Positions 1-11,719 are shown, counted from the first letter of the stretch. The stretch is 64,000 nucleotides of DNA from Acanthosepion esculentum (GCA_964036315.1 OZ038485.1:79696960-79760959); one strand, 5' to 3'. Numbers and translations are program-made. The notes: generated from the letters alone by a model not told the origin.

Positions 1-548
1 CCCGGTCTGTATACTTGGACCTACGTTTTTTTTCTAATGTTTATAAACGAACGTCATGATGTCTTCGTTTATCAACACAATACCCATGCTTATGACACAA
101 CTATTTAATCATATCTTATTAGTAAGTCTGATCAGTTGGATATACTCAAATTGGCAGATCATCTAAAAAAATCACCAACCATCTATTATTAACTGGGGCA
201 AGAAATGGATTGCTAATTTTAACGCATCCAAAACGAAACTGCTTTCTTAATCATATGAGAGAATCTCTTTTGCTTTTCATCAGCATGGCTGATGCTAATT
301 TTCAGGATAGTGTATCATTGCTCCTTCCTGGACTAACATTTTACGCTGACATGAAGTGGAAACATTATATTGAATTAATTGCTAGGTTTGTTGCTAATAA
401 GGTTGAATCACTGTGCCATGAAAATGTTTCTCGCCAGAAACTATCATACACATTTATAAGTCTACCACTCATCCATGCATTGAATATTGTTACTGTTGTT
501 GCCTTGTTAGGGACAGAAATAAAGACACAAAGAGAGGAATTGAGTTAA
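1..548 (+). pseudogene. LINE reverse transcriptase relic, C-terminal part (jockey/CR1-like)
   Basis: The open part (210-548) encodes 112 aa that follow the C-terminal side of a non-LTR RT: a core resembling 'NASKTKLL' (here LTHPKRNCFL), then SMADANFQDSVSLLLPGLTF, then a region matching the LGL-F---W--HI- segment seen in jockey/CR1-like elements. Bases 1-209 continue upstream in other frames. The same relic in copy 2 is one frame longer because of a one-base difference (TTGGCAG here, TTGCAG there). The catalytic YADD region is not intact. Family membership is inferred from motif order. It is a dead fragment. Confidence 0.75.
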
Positions 549-2977
549 ACAAATATATTAACAGAAACAGTAATACAAACAAATACAAACGAGAGTGTTA
601 CAGCAAAAATGTTCGGTCGGAGTGACAGAGCTGACTGCTGGAAACTTCCCACTCCAAAGGGCAGTACCTGCTCCTATTTTTAGCCGGTAAACTCCATGCG
701 TGCGTGGGTAAATTACCATAACAGCTACCATATCTGGTCTCGTGATTTTGCTATATATACAGAGATTCTTGATAACAACCAAAGAAATATTTGTAAAGTC
801 ATTGGTCATGACTTGGTATCTTGGGTTCAGTCATTATTTTCACCGCCGTGGCGTAGCTTCCTTGTGTTTTTTCCATAAATATTTTCATGATATTTTTTCC
901 GATGGACTTTCCTCTTTGATACCTTGAATTTATGAAATTAAGTCTACAACGAGATTGGCGGCAAGGTCTCATCATTTTAAAGTTAAAATGGCTACATGTA
1001 ATTACAAATTCTATGATAATAGTTTCTTCTCTCGCACTTCTCGCTTGTGGAAACACTTCAGGCTTCTTGCTTTCCGTTCACCTATGATTTTCAAACATTA
1101 AATAGAACGTCAATCTTTTGCATTCGTAATTCCTGTCTTTTTTATTGTTCACTCTCCTTAATAATGTAACAGTGACTTTCATCACAAACTTAAATTAAAA
1201 TACTTACTTTCCCACCGCCGTGACGTAACTTCCCTGTGCCTTCTCTATAAATATTTTCATGGTAATTACTCTGATGAACTTCTATGTTACCAAGACACTA
1301 AGGGCAATACTAGATTAACAGCAACGTACCATAACTTAACGGTTGAAATTGCAAGATGCAACTATGTTCAGTGATAACAGTTTCTTCTCTCACACTTCAG
1401 TCCCCTTATACTTCACTCAATGTTAATCGATATCTTCTGTCTTTTTAATTCCTCTTCTTATATAGTTCTCTCCTCTTAATATTTTTTATCATATTGTCTC
1501 GCGCCCAGTAATCCTTTGTGTATTAGTGGCTTTATTTGGGGTTAAATGTTTAAAAATGTATAGGATTTATTATATTTTTCCTGGTCGGAAAGCAGCGCAC
1601 TTTTTTAAAAAACCACCCCACTGTTTAAAAAGAAATCCACAGTAATTCATAGATATTAAAGTAAAGAAAATGTGACGCGTCATGATTGATCACTTAGTTT
1701 TCAAAGGGACACGTGATATTTTTAATCCTAAATATTGATCTAAATTCCTTATTTGGTCATCTGTCTAATGTCTTCCTTTCTGTTCTTAACTGGGACAAGT
1801 AATGAACCTTTATTTTCCTTTCATCTTATTGGAAGCAAGTTGTACTTGTAGAAACGGGAGTGAGTCGCTTGACAAAACGAACCTTTGTCCACGGATATTT
1901 GTGTGTTTGTGTGTCTCTCTCTCTCTCTCAACATTTGACGAGTACTTTAAGATAAGAGAGAGAGAGAAGAGACACACAAACTGACATTGAGTCGTTATTC
2001 AGCAGGCTTTGGTGAAAGTTGGATGAAGTTAGCATAAAAGGGGCTAACTTGGAATAATATCCTGAGGTGGCTGCTTGAGGTCTTTGTTATCCCGAGAAAG
2101 ATATATCTACGTAGCCCAATTAGTTTAGTATGGTTTACTATTTTAATTAGTCTAAATTATTTATGAATGAGGTTATTGGTCCCGTTTACTTTTTTGTACC
2201 GAATATTTTAAAATTCTAATATCGCCATCCACTTACAGGAAAAAGGTTAATTTCTGCGGCGATATGGTAATGTTTCACTTTGTTTTTACATTTTTTCATA
2301 GTTACATTGTTTTTGTTTTTTTGTTTTGTAATTTTGTTTTGTAATTTTGTTTTGTTTTTCTACCAGTGTACATCTTGAGGTGGATCGCATACTATCGTAT
2401 TAATTTTTGAAAATTTAATCTTTCCAAATGAAGAGGGATTTTTTAAACGTAAATCGAAATAATTTCTCTCCACACTTGAATTGTAAATTAGAATTTCTGT
2501 GAAAACGACTTGGGTGCTTTCGGCCAGTAATTGCGAATGTCAAGATAGTGAAAATCAGATACTTCCTTCAACCAATCTTTGTATATGATGCATATTTTGT
2601 TTGCAAAATAAGTAAATTAGTCCTATTATATTCATTTCCCCCACCTCAGAAGCACCGCTTGGTACAGGAGTATGTTTTTTTTCCATTTAAGCGCGCCTTG
2701 TGTAGTAGTATCCGAGTATATAGTCTTATCAGAACCGCCTAGCTGAAGATTTACAAGCATTTTGTTCATGTTTATTTGAATAAATTTTCTGTTCCCATAT
2801 TGTCTTCTTGACTTGTTAATATTACATTTATTTTTCCAGTATTCTTTTTGGTTTAAAGTCATTTTTCGGTGTCTAATTTGGCGACAGTTAAAATCTTTGC
2901 GATCCTTAAATAACAATTTTGTAGAATTCCTAACGCCACATCCTTCATATGATGTAAGCCTTCTATTAATCGTAACT
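1..2977 (+). repeat. Direct segmental duplication, copy 1 (left edge cut by window)
   Basis: The whole stretch recurs at 15806-18798 in the same orientation with only scattered substitutions and small indels. The first base of the window is already inside the repeat, so copy 1 continues to the left. Homology stops at about 2977: both copies share ATTAATCGTAACT and then diverge. The first 550 bases are LINE coding relic. The rest is AT-rich non-coding DNA with a short CT/GA tract (1915-1970) and a TTTTG-rich tract near 2310-2360. No host gene is visible. Compared with copy 2 it lacks a 38-bp tandem duplication and has an expanded TTTTGTAA tract. Confidence 0.95.
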
Positions 2978-2989
2978 CGTAATCCAACA

Positions 2990-3640
2990 TAGACTCTTTA
3001 GAAGGAGGACACCACAGCTAAAAGAATGCAAAAAGATGTACACTTATGCTTTATAGATTAGGCAAAAATCCATTTGACAAAAGATACAACACAAGGATCT
3101 GTTTGCATTGTTAGCAAAACTAGACTAATTTAGAAAGGATTTTAGAATGATCCATAATTTAAACTGGAAACTAACCGCTTCCATAAAGATAGAAAAGTAA
3201 TTGAGTAGGTACACAAAAATAGAAAAGGGCGTAAAACAACGATATGACTTCCCTCCAGATTTATTCAATCTCTATAGTGAGGCTACGCTATGAGAGCTGG
3301 AGACCCGTCCAGGATGCATTATTGGTGGGTGCAATCTTAATGTTATAAGATAAATCTGTGTTGATGTCAGACACAGAAAAAACTAAAGAACTTCCTAGAC
3401 AACGTACTTAAGTAAAACGAAAAGAAAAGGAATAGCCATCAACTGTATGAAATCTGAAAATATGATGGTCAGCGAGGGAAAATATCAAGAGGCGAACTAT
3501 GAAATGGAGATATCAGTCAATAAACGAGTACAGAATTGAAGAAAGTGTTTTAAAAGAGAAATAAATATGACACTGAAATCCGAACGCTCACTGGATTAAC
3601 AAAAGATACATTCCAAATAATTAAAGAACAGGAGGCCAAG
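2990..3640 (+). pseudogene. LINE RT relic (endonuclease-reverse transcriptase, RTE-like)
   Basis: Plus-strand translation, with frame changes, gives an RT series: a segment matching 'DYAKAFDKVRHKDLFALLAKLD', then IEKGVKQRYDFPPDLFNLYS (canonical R-GVRQGC-SPDLFNLYSE), then GCIIGGCNLN, then a tail like 'CDTEIRTRIG-AKD-FQ'. The YADD catalytic motif has decayed. It starts within a few bases of the right boundary of the 3-kb duplication. A second fragment of the same family lies at 5185. Multiple stops show it is dead. Confidence 0.75.
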
Positions 3641-3654
3641 TCCGATATTTTCAT

Positions 3655-4045
3655 TCGAGGCAGGTTGCTACAAACTGTCAATGTTGAAATTATTACTCGG
3701 TTTAGATATATCTAAGCTGGTTAAAACAGGAGTTCAAGTTCGAAATGTTCATTCACTTTATGAAAATTGAGGCTGGTTACTACAAAATGTCACTGTCGAA
3801 ATCATGATTCTGTTCATGAATATTAAACCCTTTACAATAGAGGAACAATTTCGAATTTTTTCATTTCCTCAATGAACATCGAGACAGGTTACTAGAAAAT
3901 GCCAATATCGAAATCATGATTGACTTTACGAATATTTATAACGGATACTTTGAGAATTCAGTTTTCCAGACATGATGCACTGCATGAACATCTAGGCTTG
4001 TGATAACGAGACATTACTTTCGAAATTATCATTGATTGTAATAAT
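3655..4045 (+). repeat. Diverged tandem repeat, about 113-bp unit, about 3.5 copies
   Basis: A GTTRCTACAAAMTGTCA-like anchor recurs near 3664, 3775, 3891 and 4000. Each time it is followed by a GAAAT(C/T)ATGATT block and by a (C)ATGAA(C/T)ATT block. The units are diverged, so this is an old array. It directly follows the LINE fragment at 2990-3640. Confidence 0.7.
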
Positions 4046-4864
4046 ACGCACTCTTGTGACTACAATAGTTAATGAAACTATAAGAATTGGATATTAGGCG
4101 CTTTCTTAATATTTTATTTTTAGTACTTTTCAATCTAGAATTTAAAAAACATTGTTTCTGAAAGTAAATCCTTTAGAAAAAAAATATGTGTAAGCATACA
4201 GAAGGTGATCTGTATCATCATTATTTTAACCTAAAAAAATAGTTTTCTTTTGGGTTTCATTCGCAATCATTTCTTTTTTATATGTTTTGGTCTCGGTCAG
4301 AAAGCCCAGGCTGGCTGGGTTCGACGAGCTTGAATCCTGTCCGAAAGATGTGAAATCGTGATTGTCGTAGAAGAAATAAAATATGTCGGATAAGAATTTG
4401 GCAGCCGAAATGCAAATATATTGGCAAGTGTTTCTTGTTTCCATACAGTGGGAATTCTTCAATATGAGCTAAGAAGAGCGGGTAAATATAGCTTTCATAT
4501 GCCTAAATTTAAATTTTAGAAAATCCCTTTATCTATAAATTATCCTCCCGTCTTTATTCGGAGATTGTCCCATTTGGTTGCATGTAGATGATTCCACGAG
4601 AAATGATGGACGCCATGAATAAGGAACCGGTAACAAAATAAAAGACATCATCGAAAGACTGTATTGCATCGAACAAAGAATATTAATTATAAAATCCATA
4701 ATCATTACAACATTTTAGAGAGAGAGAGTATATTTATTTCCGAAAAGTAGATACAGTGATTATTTTTTTAAATTCTTTCTCTTTGTATTTGAAGTCTAGG
4801 ACAAATGAACTTGATGACTACGCATTGACAAAAATACATCATTGTATATTAACAGGGACACTTC
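4046..4864. other. AT-rich DNA without a recognised gene
   Basis: A minus-strand 78-codon reading frame (4226-4462) has no recognisable motif and biased low-complexity content, so it is not called. A short GAGA tract lies near 4720. Nothing else stands out. Confidence 0.6.
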
Positions 4865-4865
4865 A

Positions 4866-4995
4866 ATATTGCATAATGGTTAACAAGCTTTTTTCGGTAA
4901 GTCATTGACGACTGAATAGGGAGTTCAATCTTTACTCGATGCAACCGTACTTCCGACTCCGCGCCACATCTAAGCTACACTTAGAAAACCAGTAT
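4866..4995 (+). repeat. SINE family A copy (tRNA-related)
   Basis: A diverged copy of a repeat whose body reads (G)TGTAATGGTTAGCAAGC, then TTACGACTGA, then GAGTTCAATCTTCACT, and ends in a ...CTA-ACTTAGAAAACCA tail. The first part resembles a pol III A box and GAGTTCAATC a degraded B box. This copy reads TGCATAATGGTTAACAAGC. It lies head-to-tail with the next copy. Confidence 0.7.
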
Positions 4996-5128
4996 ATTTT
5001 GAGCAATTCGACCTGGTGTAATGGTTAGCAAGCTCGTCGCGTTAAATCAATTACGACTGAATAATGAGTTCAATCTTCACTGGGTAAGCCTTGTGCCACA
5101 TTTGAAATTACGCTTAGAAAATCACCAC
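4996..5128 (+). repeat. SINE family A copy
   Basis: The best-preserved plus-strand copy: GGTGTAATGGTTAGCAAGCT, AATTACGACTGAATAATGAG, TTCAATCTTCACTGGGTA and tail GCTTAGAAAATCACCA. It is tandem to the preceding copy, spaced about 130 bp anchor to anchor. Confidence 0.75.
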
Positions 5129-5184
5129 CATTGTATGATGATTGTTCTTCCTCATAGTTATCAATTTAGTGGCAGCAAACCGAC

Positions 5185-5640
5185 GTCACACGGATAGAGA
5201 ATGAGTTCAGCAGATATACAAAAATACAAAGGCGTGTAAGGCAAGGACGTGTCTTCTCGCCGGACTTATTCAACCTATACAGCAAAGCAATTCTGAGAAA
5301 TCAGGACGGTGTGACACTGAAATCCTAAGGCATATTGAGACATCCAAAGCTGCATTCCAAAAGCCGACGGAAGAACGAACAACCCTGTGTCTGGCCAATG
5401 AGCGCATCAACTGCAACGACCCGAAACGAACTACTTTTCACGATAATTTCGGCATCGACATAGACAAGATCCATCTTCGCATTCAGTATACTGAATAGAG
5501 AAGAAAGGAACACTGACGTCACAAAAGAAGTGAGTCTCCTGTATCACTGACACATCTACGCTGAAGGAAAGAATAACGTGAATTAAGTTGGCAGATTTAC
5601 TCCGATCTCTGAAGCATTCAAGCATGACAACTAGGTTGCC
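5185..5640 (+). pseudogene. LINE RT relic with internal deletion
   Basis: Plus-strand translation has GV*GKDVSS and, across frames, VRQGRVFSPDLFNLYSKAIL, the RT segment seen also at 2990-3640. Immediately after it the sequence jumps to a segment resembling the post-catalytic 'IETSKAAFQK' region, so the catalytic YADD block has been deleted. Downstream codons to about 5640 fit the C-terminal thumb only loosely. It is a dead fragment. Confidence 0.65.
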
Positions 5641-6080
5641 ATTTTCTAGCGCCTAGTCACAGACTGGGAGAAAATCTGAGTGAAGACACCGACGGATTGT
5701 CCTAGAATACCAGTACCCATGTCGGACGCAACTCGTCCATACATAACAATCCAGTTGAGATCTACAGGGAAAGTAAGTTTTATCGTCCTATATAAAGATG
5801 GGTGGAGTAACACAGGGGCCCTCCTCGAACAGTTCTTTGGTACTTATTTAAACACAGGAGACTCTACTTGTGTCATCCTGAGCATGGAATTTAGAAGTAT
5901 TGCAGGAGTATCGGGAAAGATCCTGGGATTCTCCGTCAAGAGAGCCTTCACGTGAATGGACAGGTCCCTGTCGAGTAAAAATCTGTCCATGTTGCAGGTC
6001 GCTTTCTCCTTAGGGGAGGCCTCCTTCTAGAATGAGCTGGAGGAGGCAAATGGCATAACCATAGTTGGGGAAGAATGGAT
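5641..6080 (+). other. GC-richer stretch with an unrecognised 91-codon ORF (5680-5955)
   Basis: The ORF begins MKTPTDCPRIPVPMSDATRP and ends in ...GKILGFSVKRAFT. I recognise no family, membrane segment or catalytic motif. Base composition is less AT-rich than its surroundings, which would suit either a retroelement remnant or an exon, but no convincing splice sites or partner exon are seen. I do not assign a function. Confidence 0.25.
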
Positions 6081-6769
6081 TTTCTAGCTGTAGAATGGCT
6101 AGCGAAGTAGTAGTAGATTTTGTCCTGAAATGACCTATGTCCTTTTCTGTCCTGCTTCGGTCAGACTTTCTGTTCTCTATCTTCGTTCTCTTATCACCCT
6201 CCAGTTGTTTCTTTCTCCTTTTTTAAAGAGGAAGGAAGACGTGAATTCATCTACTCAACCTCCAAAGCAAGCTGCGGTATCTTGAACTCAGTTTTCGCCG
6301 AAATCTTCCGAGAGCAAAGCTCTCTATCGATTCTTATCGTCATCTTGCGTTGATGCCCAAAGAATTCTACAAAATACTTTACCCTTACACATTTATAGGC
6401 AAAACACAGAAATGCTGGGATTTCTTTCTAGCCACTAAGATAGGCCACATCTCGATCTCATTCGACTCAGTTTGTTCTTCATTGTCTTGAAGCCAGAACG
6501 TTGTATTTCTCTTTTGTGGTTTAACACCATACTTAGTTTGTGAACTTTCTGCCATATTACTGTTGCATTGCCTTATTACTGTTGCTTTGCCTTACATTAA
6601 TGGTTTTGTTGCTTAATATTATTTTTACTCTGTTTTTTTTTCTTTCTTTTCATTCCCTTGTTGTTCATTATTGCAAACTTTGTCAATTCTGTTTTAGGGA
6701 TTTTCTGTCAATTACATGTAACTATGACCAATTACTCCACAGGTTACGAGCCCAGAAAAATACGACCTT
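6081..6769. other. Pyrimidine-rich non-coding stretch
   Basis: T- and C-rich DNA with two overlapping hydrophobic-looking frames (6540-6900) caused by the T-richness. No domain, repeat match or RNA gene is seen. Confidence 0.5.
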
Positions 6770-7460
6770 GTTTGTATGACTACCCTGTCTTTACTTTTTC
6801 AAAATGCTCAAAACCAGTAATATTTTATTTTAATCTAACGCTTCCCTATAAGAGTCCGAGGTACTTAAGTTTTATTAAGGCCAAACCCCAAAATTTCTAA
6901 ACACTTCTTCAAACAAAGGCAACAGATTTTACTTTATTTAATATGGTCAATGAACAAAATGCTTTATTTTATTGAACGTCTCACAATGACAAAAATATTT
7001 CTGTGTTTAATATGGCCAAAGCCAAACATTGCATATTAACTGAACGCTCCTCTACTACAATGGTCACATATTTACTTTATTTAATAAGAACAATGTAATT
7101 CTTTTTATTCTAACTGAAAGCTCATCTACAACAACCACAACAGATATTTGATTTACTTATGCCAATTACTTTTTCATTTTAATTCAATGTATTTCTAAGT
7201 CATTAGCCACTAATTTGTACTGGTTTTAACACTTCTAAAGTCAACAATATTTCATTTTGATAGAACGCTACTTTACATCACGAAACATAGATAATTTTAA
7301 TATTTAATTTTCATTAAATACTCATTAATGACAACGGCTAGAGATTCTTTCTTAATATGGCCAAAGGCAAATATATTTAATTTTAACTGAACGCAACCTA
7401 TAATCAATGGCCCGAAATATTTAATTATCTTTAATATAGCAAAATTCTTATGCACTTTGT
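6770..7460 (+). repeat. Degenerate tandem repeat, about 67-bp period
   Basis: A (T)GAACGCTNCTCTACAAC-like phrase followed by AATGGCCAA and TATTTAATTTAAT recurs near 6837, 6974, 7040, 7107, 7265 and 7390. The spacings are about 67 bp or multiples of it. Copies are well diverged. Apparent ORFs across it are composition effects. Confidence 0.6.
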
Positions 7461-7519
7461 GATGCCTTGTAGATAACGTTGACACATTTTTATGTCTGAT
7501 GGTAGTGGGTTGCATGTTA

Positions 7520-7562
7520 TTCTCTGTGCGAGAGATTAGTAGTAATAAATCGCACAGAGAAT
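7520..7562. repeat. Perfect short inverted repeat (hairpin)
   Basis: TCTCTGTGCGA pairs with TCGCACAGAGA across an 18-20 base AT-rich loop. The 11-bp perfect stem is isolated in AT-rich DNA. It could be the core of an old foldback element. No gene end is nearby for it to terminate. Confidence 0.7.
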
Positions 7563-8035
7563 GGTTTAAAGTCTTCTACATATCTCAAGACAATCTTCAC
7601 TGGACAAGACCTCAATTTCAATGAGTTCAGTCAAGCCTGACAAATAGCTGCAGCAGTACGCATAAGTAGTCAGGTTAAGTTTAATGCTCGAAGTTCGCCA
7701 CGCAAATTTGTTGCACGGAACAAGAGCCTAGTTGATGAAAACGCTGGTTCGTGAAATTCATTGTCTAAGCAGTGTGTACTTGGAGTTAGTATAAAATATC
7801 CTGAAACAATTATCATACAATTATAGTATTTAACTTTGTAAATAACAAGCAAAACACAATTTTTGATACAGTCGGAAAAACTGATATTTAATATATCGGA
7901 TATTATTTCAAGTTGAGTTTTTATTTTGAACAATATTTTCTATGCATGATGCCAGTAAGATGTCCGTGATGGCAGTAAAATAGCCTTAAATTGTAATCAT
8001 TTCTCTATGAATTGACTTAAAAAACATGATGCTAA
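7563..8035. other. AT-rich DNA, nothing recognised
   Basis: No motif-bearing ORF. The minus-strand 87-codon frame (7670-7933) is unsupported. Confidence 0.5.
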
Positions 8036-8039
8036 TAGA

Positions 8040-9560
8040 ATTGTAGTTGACGTTTTACATATTCTTGTCAAATCACCTTGAATTTAAAAAGAAATTATTA
8101 CGTTCACCAGACAAATTATTCTCTTATATCATTGAAGCAGGCGTTTAATTTAGGAGAATGCTTATCTCCTCTTTCTTTCTTTCTTTCTTTCTTTCTCTGA
8201 GACTAAACAATGATATATATCCTCCCTCTTTCATCAGACGAATTCTTTTGTCTTCTGTTGTTTTCTTGTTAAAGCATTTCGGACGCTGTATACACTGACC
8301 TTCATCATGTGGTTGCTTAATCTTTTACAAAATAAAAGTTTTTCAGCTGGGACAAGCTACTTCCTAAATAGTCACTTTATATTAAGTATGTCTGGCCGTT
8401 TTTACACCTTAAATCTAACGTTTCTCATCATCGACGTTAAATCTAACATTTCTCATCATTGGTGTCTATGATTAGCAGGCTAGTCACATGACTGGATATA
8501 TGTTCACGTTTCTTTAACCGTCTGCATTTACAACATAACCTAGTGTCACTTACGAGCAATTTAAGAAGAATACATTCGTCAGAAACAAATGGAAAGGTAC
8601 ATAATACACAATTAAATAGTATGATACATTGTCTAGCAAGAACAGAAAAATAATAATATATTACAAGAAAGAACTGAATAAGGACATTGGTTCGAAATAT
8701 GAAATACCCTTCGGCAAACGACATGATAGGTAAAAGACAAAAATGTCTGGCTATAAAAATCAGGACACGGACACGAGTTCAAATAAATCAATGTATTAAA
8801 CAAAAAAATGTTTATTTATATATTCTAGTATTTGTGTAGCTGTGATGTATGTTGGAGGGAACTCCCGTGTGGCAACGAGACAATATGCCGGCTCTAGATT
8901 ACAGAGAGCGGAGCTCTTGTAGCAAAAACGGAATTTACGAAAAGAGGTTGTGTCCACAAAATGTAACCAGAATGCTACAAAATGGCGAACGGGTACGTAC
9001 ATGGGGAGAATGAAACTAAGGAGCTTTACCCTCGAAAATTTAATGGTTTTCCTATTGGAAGTACCCGACGTATCATAATACTTATTGAAATTGGGCAGTT
9101 TCACGTGGTGTAATTGTTAGTAAGCTTGTCACGCTAGAACAGTTACGACTGATTATAATTTTAATCCACACTTGGTACGTCATACGTTCGGCATTTTGCC
9201 ACAGCTAAACTACCTTTAGAAAACCAACATAACATATAATGAAAGATATTGCTAGTCCCATGACTATAATATACCCATAGATATACCCTTACTGCATCGT
9301 TAAATATTTGAGTAGATCATTATTTAAAGAAGAGCGTAAAAATGAACAGATTTAAAATTGACAAGTTATTTTTTTATTTCACTGAAACAGACGTTAAACA
9401 TACGAGAACGGTATCACCTCCTTTTCTTTCTTTCATTCTTTCTTGCTTGCTTTCACTGAAATGAAATAGAGTTTCTGATATATATTATCCATCATTTCTC
9501 GTGATCAAAACGAATAGTCTATTATGTATTACATATTGGCACGGCGTAACGGTCGTACGA
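8040..9560 (+). repeat. Old pyrimidine-rich repeat blocks related to the 128-bp array
   Basis: Blocks at about 8100-8280 and 9350-9560 (and again at 9830-9983) share an order of features: an ACAANTTATT...CTGAARCA phrase, a CTTTCTTTC tract (for example 8171-8198), a CTGA--(C)TAA phrase and a GATCAAAA-GAATAGT phrase. They are diverged relatives of the 128-bp unit at 9984-10623. Within the interval 8405-8460 is a small 28-bp tandem duplication (TTAAATCTAAC-TTTCTCATCAT twice). 8461-9090 has no recognised gene. Confidence 0.55.
9095..9225 (+). repeat. SINE family A copy
   Basis: CGTGGTGTAATTGTTAGTAA, GCTTGTCACGCTAGAACAGT, TACGACTGATTATAATTTTA and a tail CTTTAGAAAACCAAC align with the copies at 4866 and 4996. 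The B-box-like segment is more decayed here. Confidence 0.75.
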
Positions 9561-9983
9561 ACTAAATAAAGAAGAGATAAAAAGAATTATAATAAAACTA
9601 GAAACACCCATGAAAATTTAACAGTTCTCCTATTTTCATATTTAATTATGCTTAATTCTTAAGTTGATGAATGAATAATCTCGTGGTGAGTTCTTTAACA
9701 ATAGAATATCCGTAGAAATTCCGCTATCACACTGATAAATAGTTGAGCTTAACATCTTTCAAAAGATATTGCTATAACAATCATAATTATGATTGCTAGT
9801 CGTTCTTTTAAGAAGTGGGCAGAAATTAAAAGAATTCAAATTGACAACTGTTTCCACTTCATTTAAACAAATGTTAATCACATTTTCTTCTCTTGTTTCT
9901 GCCATTCATTTTCTCTCTGAAACCAAGTAGAGTTGCGGATATGTCTTTTTGTTTCTCCGCACAATCAAAATGGAATAGTTCAT

Positions 9984-10623
9984 TATTTATGAGGTATTGA
10001 CAAAATACGTTAAAATTTCTATCTTCCCTTCTTTCATAGTTTCTTTTTTCTCACTGAAGTCAAGTAGTGTCTTTTCCCCGGTTTCCACGTGATCAAAATG
10101 GACTAGTCCATTATTTATGAGGTATTGACAAAATACGTTAAAATCTCTATCTTCCCTTCTTTCATAGTTTCTTTTTTCTCACTGAAGTCAAGTAGTATCT
10201 TTTCCCCGGTTTCCACGCGATCAAAATGGAATAGTCCATTATTTATGAGGTATTGACAAAATACGTTAAAATTTCTATCTTCCCTTCTTTCATCGTTTCT
10301 TTTTTCTCACTGAAGTCAAGCAGTGTCTTTTCCCCGATTTCAACGCGATCAAAATGGACTAGTTCATTATTTATGAGGTATTGACAAAATACGTTAAAAT
10401 TTCTATCTTCCCTTCTTTCATAGTTTCTTTTTTCTCACTGATGTCAAGTAGTATCTTTTCCTCGGTTTCCACGCGATCAAAATGGAATAGTCCATTATTT
10501 ATGAGGTATTGACAAAATACGTTAAAATTTCTATCTTCCCTTCTTTCATAGTTTCTTTTTTCTCACTGAAGACAAGCAGTGTCTTTTCCCCGATTTCAAC
10601 GCGATCAAAATGGAATAGTCCAT
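9984..10623 (+). repeat. Tandem array, exact 128-bp period, five units
   Basis: TATTTATGAGGTATTGAC begins at 9984, 10112, 10240, 10368 and 10496, and a variant begins at 10624: every spacing is 128 bp. Units contain AAAATACGTTAAAAT, a TTCCCTTCTTTCAT tract, CACTGAAGTCAAG and TTTCCACGCGATCAAAATGG. Alternating variants occur (GGACTAGT against GGAATAGT; TAGTATC against CAGTGTC). The fixed length and high similarity indicate recent amplification or ongoing homogenisation of a satellite-like unit. Confidence 0.93.
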
Positions 10624-10949
10624 TATTTATGTGATATTGGCAGGGCGTAACGTTCGTGAAAACTAAGTAACGCTCTACCAAAGGAAGGGATATTCAGTTA
10701 TTACATGACGGCTGGCAGAAGGAGAAGTAAAAGAAATGCCCGACATGCCAAGTGATGAAGACATTGCAAGATAAATTGTAAGAATGTGAATCAGGGTAGC
10801 AAAAATTGTAACAACAATTTCGCTAATCGCAAGCACTGTATCGAAGATGGACATTCTGAAGACTCCTTTTCGCAGTTTAGTCCAACGCTCACAACTATTT
10901 TGACAACTGTGAATAAAATTGTGAGAAAATGAATGCTCAATTTCTCAAG
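10624..10949. other. Non-coding stretch after the 128-bp array
   Basis: The first part (ATATTGGCAGGGCGTAACGT) matches the block at 9530, so it is the edge of the ancestral array unit. The rest holds no recognised feature. Confidence 0.5.
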
Positions 10950-11218
10950 CCGTACCGGGAGGTAAAGTGGAGTAATGAATAGCAGTGCGGATTGAGGAAT
11001 AGGAGAGCCGAGTTCGAATCTATTACATTCACTTACGTGCTAATACACTTGGGAGAAGTTATGAATCCCCTTCCTCTCTTTTCAGCTATGGGTAAATAGC
11101 AGAACAGACCTGGTTCTATAGCTTTGGATGGCAGCTGCTCTACCGCAGAAAGAAATAGCAACCGACCGAAGGAAAAAAAATGCCTCGTCAGTGATGTAAC
11201 GAAAGATATATGGTCGCC
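10950..11218 (+). repeat. SINE family B copy (tRNA-derived head)
   Basis: The order is: GGAGTAATGAATAGCAG (A-box-like), GAGTTCGAATCTATTAC (B-box-like), then a conserved body with TTACGTGCTAATAC, CAGCTATGGGTAAATAGC, CTCTACCGCAGAAAGAAAT and a tail GTCGCCTATGGGTGTAT. The same order occurs at 26930 and 40440, and inverted at 63440. It is a decayed retroposon with no protein. Confidence 0.85.
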
Positions 11219-11718
11219 TATGGGTGTATGTTACAACAGTAAACAACTCACTTTATATATTCGTGTTTATATTCCTTAAAGCTCCATTTAATAAAGAACA
11301 ACCATTTATATTTTTTATTCAAGCACAATGAATAGCTGAAGTCTGTCTGAAATTTGCAATACAGATTTTGAAATGTAAATTAAAGACATTAAATTGATAC
11401 GCCAGATCCTTTTATTCACAAAAAGACGTTTTATTTATTACCATGTAAATTGTATAATATGACAAAAACAACTTTCTTTTCGGTGTGAACTCCATTGCAA
11501 AAAGGAATACAGACGTAATCTAAGTAGCTTCAAGCATGAAACCATGCATAAACATGCTACGACTGAGGCATAAAGTTGAGAAAAATGAAGACCTAACAAC
11601 AGAGATATTATTTCTGTTAACTCAAGCGAAAGCATAACTGATATTTTGCTTGAAAAGTTGTCAGTTAAAGGCGGAAAGAGAGGTAAGAGAAAATAGCAGT
11701 GTGAGTGTAACAAAGCGG

Positions 11719-11719
<1 letters not shown>

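Noticed and set aside
9984..10623. CRISPR-like array
   Set aside because: Units are contiguous 128-bp repeats with no unique spacers, in an evidently eukaryotic genome with no cas-like genes.
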